A stretch of 64,000 bases of DNA from Desulforapulum autotrophicum HRM2 (GCF_000020365.1 NC_012108.1:2728001-2792000), one strand, 5' to 3'. Shown: positions 9,221 to 18,761, counted from the stretch's first letter. Translations and numbers: made by a program. The notes: generated from the sequence alone by a model not told the origin.

Positions 9221-9952
9221 TTAAAGGCGAACAAGTTCCAGGTCTCCCCAGGCGCCCATGGTTCGCCCCTTGATGATGATGATACCGGTGACTCCGGGAA
9301 TCTTAACACCCCTGTCAATTGCCACCTGAACGTCAGAGGCTGTTTGAACCAGATTTCCAAGGGCTGTGGCCGCTGCATCGGCAAGGGCACAGGACGGTGA
9401 GAGAACGGTTACGGCATCTGCTTGTCCAAAACTTGTTGAATGGCCAAGGGTTCCAGATGAGGTGCAAAGGGCCGTGGGAACACCCCTGTCCTGGATGCGA
9501 ACCCCTGTTCGCATGCTCAAGGGAGAATCGCCGGCATAAATGCTGAACACAACCTCTTTTTCAAGCTTCATGAAAATATCTCCCCCATTTTCAACAATAA
9601 CTTCAGGAGAGTCGTCCAGGAGCACCCTGCCGGTAAACTCAGCAACAGCACCTGCAACCGCAGCCATGGGGCCCACATTGGCCAGGGTTGCAGCTTGGAT
9701 CATCTCCATTGCAATGGTGGGTGTGGGAAATTTTGCCTTGACCGGTACAAGGGAGGTTAAAAACAACGGGTCTGTTTGAATGTAGGATTCGATCATCTGC
9801 CGTGCCCGCAGAACCGCCCGGACAGCTATTTCAGCAAGATCCGTTCCAGCCTGGATGTGGAGATCCGTCTCCTTAACTGTTGCCTTGAACGATACAAGCC
9901 CTTTTCTGTTTGACAGGTTTCGATAGGTCCGGTTCTGGAACATGGGGGTCAT
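9221..9952 (-). CDS. UPF0280 family protein (ApbE-like fold)
   Basis: This 243-residue protein matches UPF0280, a family found mainly in methanogens and sulfate reducers and related to the ApbE flavin-transferase fold. Telling segments are VENGGDIFMKL near 122, SSGTLGHSTSFGQADAV near 167 and ALADAAATALGN near 190, which resemble the ligand-binding part of ApbE. Its biochemical role is not established. The ATG shares bases with the dgt stop codon (ATGA overlap), so the two are translationally coupled. Confidence 0.8.
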   Translation of the reverse strand: MTPMFQNRTYRNLSNRKGLVSFKATVKETDLHIQAGTDLAEIAVRAVLRARQMIESYIQTDPLFLTSLVPVKAKFPTPTIAMEMIQAATLANVGPMAAVAGAVAEFTGRVLLDDSPEVIVENGGDIFMKLEKEVVFSIYAGDSPLSMRTGVRIQDRGVPTALCTSSGTLGHSTSFGQADAVTVLSPSCALADAAATALGNLVQTASDVQVAIDRGVKIPGVTGIIIIKGRTMGAWGDLELVRL

Positions 9953-11115
9953 CTCTCAATGGCGACGGGCTGCATGGCAGCGGGTGCCTGGCGAATGAAA
10001 AAAGAATCGGTCATTCCGGCTATGAAATCTCTGACAATCTCGACGTTCGAATGGGTGGCCAGGTAACCATGGCCAAGGCCGTCATAAAAATGTCTCAGAG
10101 CAGGCAGGGTTGGATTATTGGTCTCAAGGTCGTTAAGGTAGGTCTCAAAAAGATAGAGATAAATCTGCTTGACTGGTTTGAGGTGTTCCTTGATATCCGT
10201 ATCCGAGTAGATCCTGGCGTAGTTGAAAGCCTTTAACTGCCTGAGGGCCTCTGAAACCTCCTGGGTAAAGGCAAGAAAGGGTTCACCAAAGCTGTTTGAG
10301 ATCAGGTCTGTCACCAGGTTAAATACAATGGTGCCGTTGGTATCACCCAGTACCTTTCTGGACAATCCGGGCAGTTCCTTCCTCGTTATCATGCCCAGGC
10401 GTATGGCATCTTCCATATCCCGGCCCACATAGGCAATGGTATCGGCGATTCGTACGACACACCCTTCCAGGGTCATGGGAATGGGATCTGGCCGTTCAAT
10501 GGTTTTCATCTGGACAAGGGTTTTGTCAAATCCTGTGAAATCTTTTTTACGCTCGGGTTTAAGATCGGCCGAGTGGACTTCACCGTTGTGGCACAGGATG
10601 GCGTCAAGGGTCTGGAGGGTAAGGTTCCACCCCCTGCCGTTGCGCTCAAGCTGTTCAAGAAACTGAATACTCTGCAGGTTGTGGTGAAAGTAGCCGGCTC
10701 TATTGTCAAAACAAAGTTTTGAGAGCATCTGCTCACCGTCATGGCCAAAGGGCGGGTGGCCAAGATCATGGCCAAGACTTGCCGCTTCGATCAGGTCCTC
10801 GTTGAGCCCGAGATAACGACCAATGGTTCTTGCTATCCTTGACACCAGCTGGACATGGAGAACCCGATGGGTAAGATGATCATTTTTTATAAGGGAAAAC
10901 ACCTGGGTCTTGTCGATGTACCGGGTGTAGGCAAGGGAGTTAAGAATGCGATCCGCATCAAGGCTGAACGACTGGCGATAGACCTTGTCTGAACGTTGTT
11001 CAGGGGATCTGCGCAGGGCATCTGCGCTAAACGAGGCCAGGGGGGATAAAAATTTCCTTTCACGCTTGTCAAGGAGATCTTTCATCCACCCCGGTTTTGT
11101 GTCAGTTGGTTTCAA
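9949..11115 (-). CDS. dgt: Deoxyguanosinetriphosphate triphosphohydrolase-like protein (HD domain)
   Basis: A 388-residue HD-domain phosphohydrolase of the dGTPase type, which removes triphosphate from dNTPs and shapes the nucleotide pool. The metal-binding residues lie in the early YTRYIDKTQVF/HLTHRVLHVQLV segment and in AASLGHDLGHPPFGHDGE. A later RIADTIAYVGRDMEDA supplies the distal Asp. The listed start is TTG with GAGG just upstream; an internal ATG ten codons later (MKDLLDKRER) is an alternative. It overlaps the UPF0280 gene by four bases and follows mrp by 11 bases. Confidence 0.88.
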   Translation of the reverse strand: MKPTDTKPGWMKDLLDKRERKFLSPLASFSADALRRSPEQRSDKVYRQSFSLDADRILNSLAYTRYIDKTQVFSLIKNDHLTHRVLHVQLVSRIARTIGRYLGLNEDLIEAASLGHDLGHPPFGHDGEQMLSKLCFDNRAGYFHHNLQSIQFLEQLERNGRGWNLTLQTLDAILCHNGEVHSADLKPERKKDFTGFDKTLVQMKTIERPDPIPMTLEGCVVRIADTIAYVGRDMEDAIRLGMITRKELPGLSRKVLGDTNGTIVFNLVTDLISNSFGEPFLAFTQEVSEALRQLKAFNYARIYSDTDIKEHLKPVKQIYLYLFETYLNDLETNNPTLPALRHFYDGLGHGYLATHSNVEIVRDFIAGMTDSFFIRQAPAAMQPVAIER

Positions 11116-11126
11116 TCAGCCTCGGT

Positions 11127-11990
11127 TTAAAGCTGTTTGGTGATATTTTCAACCACGGTTTCAAACGCCTTGGAAAAAGGGGATCCCTGATCGTTCATGA
11201 CAAGGGGAACACCTGCATCCCCGGATTTGACGACTTCAATGTCAAAGGGAATTGATCCAAGAAAATTCAAGCCTTCTTTGTCGGCAGTCACCTTTCCACC
11301 GCCGCTCTTAAAAAGCTCTATGGTTTCGTTGCAGTGGGGACATTTAAACGGCCCCATGTTTTCCACAAGGCCCAGCACCTGCATCTTTACCGTACGGCAA
11401 AATGAGATGGATTTTCTCACGTCTGCCAGTGCCACCTCCTGGGGGGTGGTAACAACAACGGCCTTGGCGTCCTTGATGGTCTGAACCACGGTCAGGGGTT
11501 CGTCACCCGTGCCTGGAGGGGCATCAATGATGAGAAAATCAAGATCGCCCCAGTCCACTGAGCCGACAAACTGTTTGATCATTCCGGTTTTGGCAGGGCC
11601 TCTCCAGATGATGGCCTGGTCCTTGTCCTGCATCAAGGCCTGGATGGAGACGACCTCCAGGTTTTCCCCTATTTTTTTGGGAAGCAGAAGCTTGTTTGGA
11701 GAAATATCCAGCAGCTCTGTCATTCCAAACATCTGGGCGATGGAGGGGCCATGGAGATCCACATCCATGAGACCTGTCTTAAATCCTTTCTTGGCAAGGC
11801 TTGCTGCAAGGTTGGCAGATACGCTGCTTTTGCCAACGCCGCCTTTACCGCTCAGGACAAAGATTTTATTCTTGATCTTTGAAAGGGAGGTTTTGATCAT
11901 CTCTTCCTGCTGATCTTCCTGGGATTTTTGTTTTTGCTGGGAAGGGCATCCCCCGCCTTTTTTGGCCTTGTCCATGTTGTCGTAAAGCAT
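11127..11990 (-). CDS. Mrp/NBP35-family iron-sulfur carrier ATPase
   Basis: A 287-residue P-loop ATPase that carries and transfers [4Fe-4S] clusters. The deviant Walker A LSGKGGVGKSSVSANLA is near residue 46, followed by the DVDLHGPS switch and the IIDAPPGTGDE Walker B. A CPHC pair near residue 218 provides the bridging cluster ligands. The N-terminus has a short Cys-containing tail (GGGCPS), also typical of this subgroup. It sits between the DUF4292-like lipoprotein and dgt genes. A companion role in flavoenzyme or nickel-enzyme maturation is inference. Confidence 0.92.
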   Translation of the reverse strand: MLYDNMDKAKKGGGCPSQQKQKSQEDQQEEMIKTSLSKIKNKIFVLSGKGGVGKSSVSANLAASLAKKGFKTGLMDVDLHGPSIAQMFGMTELLDISPNKLLLPKKIGENLEVVSIQALMQDKDQAIIWRGPAKTGMIKQFVGSVDWGDLDFLIIDAPPGTGDEPLTVVQTIKDAKAVVVTTPQEVALADVRKSISFCRTVKMQVLGLVENMGPFKCPHCNETIELFKSGGGKVTADKEGLNFLGSIPFDIEVVKSGDAGVPLVMNDQGSPFSKAFETVVENITKQL

Positions 11991-12048
11991 AATATCTTAC
12001 CTCTCCGGTGGTTTAGGGTTATAAACAATAACCCCATGATAATTACCA

Positions 12049-12822
12049 TTATTCAGTTTCTGTCAAGGCAAATACCGATGCTTTTACCGGAAGATCCGGG
12101 TAAAAATTGTTGATTTGAAGGGTCATGGTTCTACCGGAAGGATCTTTGACAAGGGTTGTCCCGGGAACAAGATAGGATCCAAAGGATTTAAATTCTGATC
12201 GATTAACCTGGTATACAAGATTTCCGTCCCGTCCCACAACTTCATATTCAACGACCTGATCATTGGTATCAAATTGAACCCTTCCAATGATTCCCCTCCA
12301 TTTTCGTGACAATAAAAGCTTTGCTGCAAAGGGTTTTATGGTGGTTGACAGGCGTTCCTGGTCAAAGGGTTCCAGGGGAAGTTTTCCAGATAAAAGGGAG
12401 ATGATCTCCCGGATGTGAATCGGCAAATCCACCATGGATTTCAACGAAGGGTTAGGAGCCTTGACGGTATGGCGCTGGTGTCTACCCGTGTGGGAGATGA
12501 AGGTAACCTTTTCTCCGTCTGCAACAATGGTTTCAACGGGAATGCCGGTTTCAAGGATGGTAAGGCGGATTTTGTCGGGTACCAGGGCGGCCCAGGCGAT
12601 CTTAAACCGCTGCCTTGTGCTGCCGTTGACAAGGATGATAATGCCAGTCCCTTTGACCGTTTCAAGCCCCTGGTTAAGGGTCCTGACCTCCTGGGCAAGG
12701 CGTGCCGCCCTGGGATCTTCCTCCCTTGCTTTGCCGGTCATGATACCGGCACATCCTGAAACAAGGAAAACCATGGTACTCACCAGGAGAACGAAAAAAA
12801 TAGACTGTCTATCTCGGCCCAT
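12049..12822 (-). CDS. DUF4292/LolB-like outer-membrane lipoprotein
   Basis: A 257-residue lipoprotein precursor: signal peptide SIFFVLLVSTMVFLVSGC with lipobox cysteine near residue 24. The rest is beta-rich (for example KGTGIIILVNGSTRQRFKIAW and RLTILETGIPVETIVADGEK), which matches the LolB/DUF4292 half-barrel fold that binds lipid or lipoprotein. It overlaps the upstream TPR lipoprotein gene by 14 bases, so both are probably made together and may act together in envelope assembly. Family assignment is by pattern, not by search. Confidence 0.65.
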   Translation of the reverse strand: MGRDRQSIFFVLLVSTMVFLVSGCAGIMTGKAREEDPRAARLAQEVRTLNQGLETVKGTGIIILVNGSTRQRFKIAWAALVPDKIRLTILETGIPVETIVADGEKVTFISHTGRHQRHTVKAPNPSLKSMVDLPIHIREIISLLSGKLPLEPFDQERLSTTIKPFAAKLLLSRKWRGIIGRVQFDTNDQVVEYEVVGRDGNLVYQVNRSEFKSFGSYLVPGTTLVKDPSGRTMTLQINNFYPDLPVKASVFALTETE

Positions 12823-14674
12823 TCAACTGCTCTTCCATATTACGAATTTTGGCGTCCAGGTCAGGCATGGCGGTCTTTGACTTTGACCTGGCCTTTTTAT
12901 AAGCTTCAAGGGCTTTTTCCAGGCGGTTGTCCTTTTGATAGGCGTCCCCCAGATGCTCAATGATAACTGGATCACCCTGGGTCAGTTGAACGGCCTTTTC
13001 AAGAACGGAAACTGCCTCTGCGAACTGCGCCTTCTTGTAATAGACCCAGCCAAGGCTGTCGGTGATAAACCCATCATCGGGTTTAAGGCTCAAGGCCTTC
13101 AGGATAAGTGATTTTGCAACATCCAGGTTTTCACCAAGATCTGCATAGGTGTAACCAAGGTAGTTAAGGGCGTTTGCGTTGTCTGGATCAAGTTCAATTG
13201 CCCGTTTCATGGACTGGATGCAGGCCTGCTTTTGCCCAAACTTATCCTGGACAACCCCCAGCCTGAAAAAAAGGTCCACGGCGTCTGGATAAAGATTGAT
13301 TCCCTCGTTTAAAAGGTTGATTGATTTTTCATATGCCTCTTCCCCTTCGTAAAAAGCGGCAAGGTAGGTAATGATATCCATATCCTCTGGAAGTTCACGA
13401 TGTTTGACCTCCAGGAACCCAATGGCTTTTTCCGTCTGCTCGTTTTCATTGTAGGAAAAGGCAATGTGTACAATGCTCTTTTTGTAGTATTCCGAGTCGG
13501 GTTTTACCTTTAGAAAGTGATGGATGGCCTTTCGGGTCAGTTTCAGGGAATCATAGGAGACACCTGCCAGGAACTCAAGAGTCGAATCTTCTGGAGCACC
13601 CTTGAGCATCCCTGTAAAAACAATGGCTGCGTCATTGAATCTTTTGTTTCCCAGCAATTCCCGTGAGGCAAACCTGATGAAACTCGGGTCTTCCATATTT
13701 TTTTTGCCAATGGCGGCAAGCATGTCTGAAGCCTTATCCTCTTCACCATGGTAGTGGTAAAAAAGCGGCAGTTCAAGTCCTGCCTGGATGTTGTTTTCAT
13801 CTATTTCAAGAATTTCATTGTAGAGCTTAATTATCCTTGGAATGGAGTCTTTGGTTTCCGGGGTCTGGTATATGTTGATCAGTTCAAATCGTGGTTCCAG
13901 AAGCTCTGGGTGGAGCTTTATGGTCTTTAAAAACTCTTTTTCAGCATATTCCGGGTTGTTTCTTATAATATGAATTCTGCCGAGAAAAAAATGGGCCGCA
14001 TAGGAGTCGGGAACATGCTTAACCATGTTCGTATACAGGTTAAACGCCTCATCCATGTTGTCGGCATCCATATAAATCTGACCCAGTGGCAGGTAGGCGT
14101 TCTCCTGATCTGGGTTCAGTTGCAGGATTTTCTGGTAAATATCTGTTGCCTCACTGATCTGGTTGAGCATCTGTTTGAGTTTGGCAAGAATGAAAAGGGA
14201 ATCGGTATCTTCCGGATCAATAGCCACAAGATCCTGTGCGGTTTCAAGGGCCTTTGTCGTGTCTTTTTTATGCAGATAAAGGGCTATCAATTCTTTCATT
14301 AAAAATGAGGATTCCGGATCTATCTTCACCGCCTTGAGCAGCTCATCAATGGACTTGTCGAATTCCCCTGTTCTCTTGTAGAGTTCCGAACGGGTGTAGT
14401 AATAGTAGGAGGACGCCTCAATTTCCTCCCCGGCGGAAACGGCAGGTTTTACAGCTGGCATTGCAGGCGTTTCAATGGCCTTGGATTCAACAGCTTTGAC
14501 AATCTTGGGCGACTGTGTGCAGCCTGCACCCAGAAAGGCCAGCACCAGAACAACATGCAGACAAATCCACGGCAGTCTTTGCCTGTCACGGCCGAATTCA
14601 ACGCCGGGCAATAGGTTCGGACCAATAAATTTAATTCTGGCTGTGGTCATAGACGTCAAAATCGGGCATTTCAT
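12809..14674 (-). CDS. TPR-repeat lipoprotein
   Basis: Up to 621 residues of tetratricopeptide repeats (for example ALNYLGYTYADLGENLDVAK, and FITDSLGWVYYKKAQFAEAV near residue 540). These helical pairs form a protein-protein scaffold. Near residue 50 there is a hydrophobic run ending AFLGAGC, a likely lipobox. The 35 or so residues before that run are unusual for a signal peptide and overlap the end of rpoH by 44 bases. A later non-ATG start such as the TTG at LLPGVEF would give a normal lipoprotein leader, so the start is uncertain. Probably an outer-membrane partner of the following lipoprotein; exact role unknown. Confidence 0.75.
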   Translation of the reverse strand: MKCPILTSMTTARIKFIGPNLLPGVEFGRDRQRLPWICLHVVLVLAFLGAGCTQSPKIVKAVESKAIETPAMPAVKPAVSAGEEIEASSYYYYTRSELYKRTGEFDKSIDELLKAVKIDPESSFLMKELIALYLHKKDTTKALETAQDLVAIDPEDTDSLFILAKLKQMLNQISEATDIYQKILQLNPDQENAYLPLGQIYMDADNMDEAFNLYTNMVKHVPDSYAAHFFLGRIHIIRNNPEYAEKEFLKTIKLHPELLEPRFELINIYQTPETKDSIPRIIKLYNEILEIDENNIQAGLELPLFYHYHGEEDKASDMLAAIGKKNMEDPSFIRFASRELLGNKRFNDAAIVFTGMLKGAPEDSTLEFLAGVSYDSLKLTRKAIHHFLKVKPDSEYYKKSIVHIAFSYNENEQTEKAIGFLEVKHRELPEDMDIITYLAAFYEGEEAYEKSINLLNEGINLYPDAVDLFFRLGVVQDKFGQKQACIQSMKRAIELDPDNANALNYLGYTYADLGENLDVAKSLILKALSLKPDDGFITDSLGWVYYKKAQFAEAVSVLEKAVQLTQGDPVIIEHLGDAYQKDNRLEKALEAYKKARSKSKTAMPDLDAKIRNMEEQLNGPR

Positions 14675-15599
14675 TTTTAAAGTATTCTTTCATTTTTTTG
14701 ATGATGTTGTTTTCGATCTGCCTGACCCGTTCCCGGGAGATGTTGTACTCCTCACCGATCTCCTGAAGGGTCCGGGGTTCGTCTGAAAAAATTCTCTTGG
14801 AAAAGATCTCCATCTCCCGCGGGTTCAGGGTGGCGGTAAACTTTTTGACCCTTACATGGAGAATGTCCTCGATCTCTTTGCGTGCAACCCTGTCTTCGGT
14901 GGAGTCGCTTTCCACATTGATAAATTCAATTCGTTCAGTATCAGAGTCATTCCTGAGGGGTTCGTCAAGGGAGAGATCCCAGCCATCCAGCCGTTGATCC
15001 ATTTCAATAATTTCCTGTTCCGACACCCCCATCCGCTCAGAAAGAAGCTTGGGTCCCGGGTCAAATCCCTCGTCAATGAGCTTCTGCTTTTCTTTTTTCA
15101 GTCGGAAAAAAAGCTTACGCTGCCCCTGGGTGGTCCCGATTTTCACAAGACGCCAATTGTCCATGATAAATTTCAGGATATAGGCCTTTATCCAGAAAGA
15201 TGCATAATAGGAAAATTTAACATTTTTATATGGATCAAACTTTTTAACGGCTTTGACAAGGCCGATATTGCCTTCCTGGATAAGATCCAGAAGGTTCTGC
15301 ATCCAGATGCGTTGAAAATCAAGGGCAATTTTCACCACAAGCCTTAAGTTGGACGTCACCATCACATATGCGGCATCACTGTCGTTTTCCTCTTGTATCT
15401 TGGTCCCGAGATTCACCTCCTCTTCCCTTGTAAGGAGCCTGTACCGATTTATTTCGGCAAGGTAGCTCTGCAGGGGATCAGCCTTTACAAGGGCCTTGGA
15501 GGACGAAGTATTCTTCTTAACCTTGGGTACAAGGTAACCTCTTCTTACATATGTGTCGTCAGTATCGTCAACGGGTATAGCTGATTTTGTTTTACTCAT
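14631..15599 (-). CDS. rpoH: RNA polymerase sigma-32-type factor
   Basis: A 322-residue group 3 sigma-70 factor. Region 1.2/2 starts at DPLQSYLAEINRYRLLTREEE. Region 2.2-2.4 reads NLLDLIQEGNIGLVKAVKKFDPYKNVKFSYYAS. The RpoH box QRKLFFRLKKEK near residue 160 is diagnostic of heat-shock sigma factors. Region 4.2 has the helix-turn-helix TLQEIGEEYNISRERVRQIE. It probably directs transcription of chaperone and protease genes. It is the first gene of the minus-strand run leading into the TPR lipoprotein, with an AT-rich leader (15600-15740) that must carry its promoter. Confidence 0.9.
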   Translation of the reverse strand: MSKTKSAIPVDDTDDTYVRRGYLVPKVKKNTSSSKALVKADPLQSYLAEINRYRLLTREEEVNLGTKIQEENDSDAAYVMVTSNLRLVVKIALDFQRIWMQNLLDLIQEGNIGLVKAVKKFDPYKNVKFSYYASFWIKAYILKFIMDNWRLVKIGTTQGQRKLFFRLKKEKQKLIDEGFDPGPKLLSERMGVSEQEIIEMDQRLDGWDLSLDEPLRNDSDTERIEFINVESDSTEDRVARKEIEDILHVRVKKFTATLNPREMEIFSKRIFSDEPRTLQEIGEEYNISRERVRQIENNIIKKMKEYFKNEMPDFDVYDHSQN

Positions 15600-15748
15600 A
15601 AGTGTCCCTGTAACTATTTCTTAGGGTTAAAATGTATCCTTACTATAGTATACTAAAAACGTTTAAATATCGATTAAAAAAAATAAGAGCTGGATTCATT
15701 TTTTCTATGGACACACCTGGGGCGATTTGCTATAAGTATTTCTTGTTT

Positions 15749-15825
<77 letters not shown>

Positions 15826-15837
15826 TTTAGAACAAGG

Positions 15838-15869
15838 GCTCTCGGGAAAAATTTCCTGGAGCTTTTTTT
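15838..15869 (+). terminator. Rho-independent terminator of tRNA-Arg
   Basis: The stem GCTC plus GGAAA pairs with TTTCC plus GAGC, with a two-base internal loop, and a run of seven T follows at 15863-15869. It begins 12 bases after the tRNA CCA end on the same strand. Confidence 0.8.
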
Positions 15870-16062
15870 GTTTGTCCGGTCAACTTCCGGTCCTTGGAAA
15901 ATCTTCCTTCTTTCAATTGGGATTTCAGCTGCACCCCGTCAATCTGCCCTATCTGCAGGTTGACACCATATCACTATTTTCGCCTTTGGGATAGGACTCA
16001 ATTTTCATTGTGCTATTTGGCCGTTTTTTTGACATGGCGTTATGAACAGGCCTGATATTCCC

Positions 16063-16770
16063 TTACTTTATTTGTTTGTCCATTTCCATGCGCTGTTTGA
16101 GTGCATCAAGCATGGCTGATCCCTTGGCTTGTTTGTCCACAAGGGCCAGGTCTATCTCCCTGTCCATGGTATCTGTCTGGGCGGCAATATCCCCATAGGC
16201 CGATGCCAGGGATTCTTCCTCTTCTACCCTTTCTTTCATCCTTTCGAGCAGGGCGATGGTTCCCGAGGAGTCAATGGATGCAAGCTGGGCGTTGATTCGT
16301 CGGGTGGATGATGCTGTCTTTGCCCTTGCCTTGAGGGTGGCAAGCTCGTTCTCATAGGTTGAAAGGGTCGCTTTTTGCTTTGCAACCCCTGTGTTGAGGG
16401 TGATTGCCAGAACTTCATGATTTTTTGCCTCATTGCCCAGTCTTTCGGCTTCCAATGTGAGCTTTGCCTGTTCCTCCAGGGCCAGGGTTGCAAGTCGTTC
16501 AGCTTCAGCGGTATCCAGGGAACCTTCTTTGGCAGTGAGGAGCAGTTTTTTTGCCTTGTTCTCGTAGTCTGCTGCCATCTGCTGTTTTCCATTGGCTTCC
16601 TTTCTTGTTCGGATGGCCATGGCCTTGACCTGTGCCAGGCTCTCCATGGCGGCAGTCAGATCTTTTTTTAAATCCCGTATGCCCTGTTCGGTCATTTTAA
16701 TGGGATCTTCCAACTTGTCCATGACAGAATTGATATTTGATTCGCCTATTTTGAAAAATCGTTTAAGCAT
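16063..16770 (-). CDS. PspA/IM30 family protein
   Basis: This 235-residue, almost wholly alpha-helical protein belongs to the PspA/IM30 family (ESCRT-III relatives), which coats and protects the inner membrane under stress. The N-terminus is MLKRFFKIGESNINSVMDKL, followed by EDPIKMTEQGIRDLKKDL and a long heptad-rich coiled coil. The start at 16770 is chosen because GAGGAG lies six bases upstream; an upstream in-frame extension of 20 residues has no support. It stands alone; no pspBC genes are seen. Confidence 0.85.
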   Translation of the reverse strand: MLKRFFKIGESNINSVMDKLEDPIKMTEQGIRDLKKDLTAAMESLAQVKAMAIRTRKEANGKQQMAADYENKAKKLLLTAKEGSLDTAEAERLATLALEEQAKLTLEAERLGNEAKNHEVLAITLNTGVAKQKATLSTYENELATLKARAKTASSTRRINAQLASIDSSGTIALLERMKERVEEEESLASAYGDIAAQTDTMDREIDLALVDKQAKGSAMLDALKQRMEMDKQIK

Positions 16771-17187
16771 TGATTTTCTCCTCGTTTTTTGGTTTTGTGC
16801 ATTTTGCCGGTTAATCTGTTCTGGATGCACTCTATCAACTTGGAAGGATATAGCGAGGACGAAACAAACAGGAAAACGACAACCCCCTCTATTTCAAGGG
16901 GCTCAGCTCCATTCTATGCTGCTCAGGTGCTTTTTTATTGAGGGAAATTTTGGATGTGTTCTAAGCGGCTCGATACTCACCAAAATTACTGCAGATCAAA
17001 ACTCAAAACAAACGAACCCTCCGGGAGCACCCTTTGATCGAATCTGCTGCGTTTCCGGACATTTGCAGTAGACGACTATAGCTGTATGTCGGCGCTTTGC
17101 ATATCTGGCCAAAGGGCACTTGCAACTTTTAGATTTCATTCAATCGGTCCGTTGGCAGTTCTTCCCATTACAATCGACGGACAATAC

Positions 17188-17262
17188 GAGCCGTATGAAT
17201 CGATAGATTCACTTAGGGTTCTGTGAGAACTTAGAGAGGTGCGGTTCCCCCAGACAACTAAC
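17188..17262 (+). mobile_element. Group II intron 3' remnant (domains V and VI)
   Basis: Bases 17188-17221 form a 34-base hairpin of domain V type. The 5' strand GAGCCGTAT pairs with AGGGTTC with one G-G mismatch, the distal stem GAATC/GATTC closes a GATA loop, and the AGC triad is present. TGTGAGAACTTAGAGAGG then follows, as in domain VI and 3' ends of bacterial group II introns. The mismatch and the non-GNRA loop suggest a decayed copy. No intron-encoded reverse transcriptase is visible in the gap 16771-17187, so this is a truncated fossil. The rest of the 620-base gap holds no gene I can support. Confidence 0.6.
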
Positions 17263-17270
17263 CAACGCTT

Positions 17271-17315
17271 CCAAGCCTACACCGACGCAATATGTTTTAC
17301 CGGTGTTTGGCTTGG
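17271..17315 (+). repeat. Strong hairpin CCAAGCC/GGCTTGG
   Basis: Arms CCAAGCC-TA-CACCG (17271-17284) and CGGTG-TT-TGGCTTGG (17301-17315) pair over 12 bases with a two-base internal loop. The hairpin lies directly after the intron remnant and 79 bases beyond the end of the convergent metallopeptidase gene. It may serve as a terminator, although no T-run follows, or may be part of the old intron target. Confidence 0.5.
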
Positions 17316-17393
17316 ACATATTTTAGGATTTTAATAACTTTTCATACAAACAGGCAATCCCGAAATTTGAGTTAAGTCATTCCAGAGTTAAAT

Positions 17394-18713
17394 CTAAAAA
17401 CAATCACGCGGCGGTTTTGATTCCGAAGGATCAAACACTTTCATATAGCCTGCTCTCATTTTAGAGTTAATCTCAGGCGCCACTTTTTGCACACGATCCA
17501 TAAAGTCAACCAAATTCATTTCACTAATAGTATAAGGATCAGGCATACGAAAGACTTGCATAAGATCGTATATATCTATGGTCGGTATAGTATCTTTCGC
17601 CAATTGATCCACCCTAGCGAAAAGCGGAGCATGTTCTTGCGGTATGTGAGTATTGAAATTGATTAAACCATCGCAGGTTAAACAGTTAAAAACATGCATC
17701 CAACCGAATTCCTGCCGATCAACTTTGCCAATATTTGTAATTCCCATTTCAATCAACGCAGGTTTGTAAAAAGGTCCTTTCCAATAATCATGGCCACCAT
17801 ATATATCAGACGTTTGGTTGAATATATTTTTTAACATAACATTTGAACCATGTTCTGCCCATGCTTCATGAAAAGCAGTGTATGTTTTTGCTTGCAACCC
17901 ATCATGCGTTCCTCCATGCACAATCAGCTGCCACGCAAGGTTATCCTCACCTTTAGAATAACCATAAGCCCAAAGATGCATTAACTCGTGATAGAGAGTA
18001 TTAAACGTGATTTGACCATCAGCATATAGGCTGTTTCTTTGACTGTTTTTAACTAAGTACACACAGTTGTTGATCGGACTGCAATACGACATTTCACCCA
18101 AATCGGGTATCAGTTCATTATTATGTGGGTATTTTACAGCAATCTTTTTGGCGAATGGCTGTCCCATTTGAGATAAATGTTTTCGTAATTTTTCACATCC
18201 ATAGAAGATAGAAGCATGCTCATACAAATAGCCGCTGGCCTTTTTACCTATGCTAATAGTTCCATAGTCAAATTCGTAATCACCACCGCCCGTGTTTCTT
18301 TCATTGGATTCTTTTAACGTATAGAAATCTGATTTGTAGGTTAATCTCGACACATGGGTAAGAATGCCATTCAATGCTATGTTATTTGCGTTGTTTACCA
18401 CACCAATGGGTTTTAACAAGGTGAGTGCTTTAGATAAAAGGCTCGCATTCTCACCATAGACAACCGTATTCTTATTTTTAAACTGCACTTCAACCCTTAT
18501 CTTTCGTTTGCTAGCATCCTTTTTCTTGCGCATAACAAAAGAGCCATCTGCAGCGGTAGTTACTGTACCCCAACTATTCCAGCGTATTCCTTCGTTAGCA
18601 GAAATTTTAATTGTAGCGCCACTTAGCGGTACCCACTTGTCACCATCTTTGTAACTAAGGGGGAGTTCTCTTAGTTTTAAAGTTCCTTTAATTATCCATG
18701 TTTTCTGTGCCAT
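17394..18713 (-). CDS. Putative zinc metallopeptidase (gluzincin-like), no signal peptide
   Basis: A 439-residue protein I cannot name. The N-terminal 90 residues look like a beta-sandwich of the carboxypeptidase-regulatory or transthyretin-like type (PLSGATIKISANEG, AADGSFVMRKK). Near residue 240 lies YHELMHLWAYGYS, an HExxH zinc motif. About 44 residues later FHEAWAEHGS could give the third, glutamate ligand, as in gluzincins. No signal peptide or membrane helix is seen. Base composition is clearly more AT-rich than the neighbours and codon use differs, suggesting transfer. It follows a small gene with a strong ribosome site and lies between an intron remnant and repeats. Confidence 0.6.
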   Translation of the reverse strand: MAQKTWIIKGTLKLRELPLSYKDGDKWVPLSGATIKISANEGIRWNSWGTVTTAADGSFVMRKKKDASKRKIRVEVQFKNKNTVVYGENASLLSKALTLLKPIGVVNNANNIALNGILTHVSRLTYKSDFYTLKESNERNTGGGDYEFDYGTISIGKKASGYLYEHASIFYGCEKLRKHLSQMGQPFAKKIAVKYPHNNELIPDLGEMSYCSPINNCVYLVKNSQRNSLYADGQITFNTLYHELMHLWAYGYSKGEDNLAWQLIVHGGTHDGLQAKTYTAFHEAWAEHGSNVMLKNIFNQTSDIYGGHDYWKGPFYKPALIEMGITNIGKVDRQEFGWMHVFNCLTCDGLINFNTHIPQEHAPLFARVDQLAKDTIPTIDIYDLMQVFRMPDPYTISEMNLVDFMDRVQKVAPEINSKMRAGYMKVFDPSESKPPRDCF

Positions 18714-18761
18714 TGACCCGTCTCCTTTTTACCCAAACACTTCTAAAGTGCCTGTTAAAAT

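Noticed and set aside
12016-12034. Terminator GGGTTAT/ATAACCC between the lipoprotein and mrp genes
   Set aside because: The stem is seven bases but no T-run follows on the transcribed strand, and the genes on both sides look like one operon.
16592-17071. Plus-strand 159-codon frame
   Set aside because: Mostly antisense to pspA, with composition of a shadow frame and no start signal.
17261-17330. Possible integron attC site at the CCAAGCC/GGCTTGG hairpin
   Set aside because: The reverse complement ends in AAGCGTTGG, a little like attC ends, but the outer RYYYAAC/GTTRRRY pair is not present on both sides and there is no integrase or cassette array.
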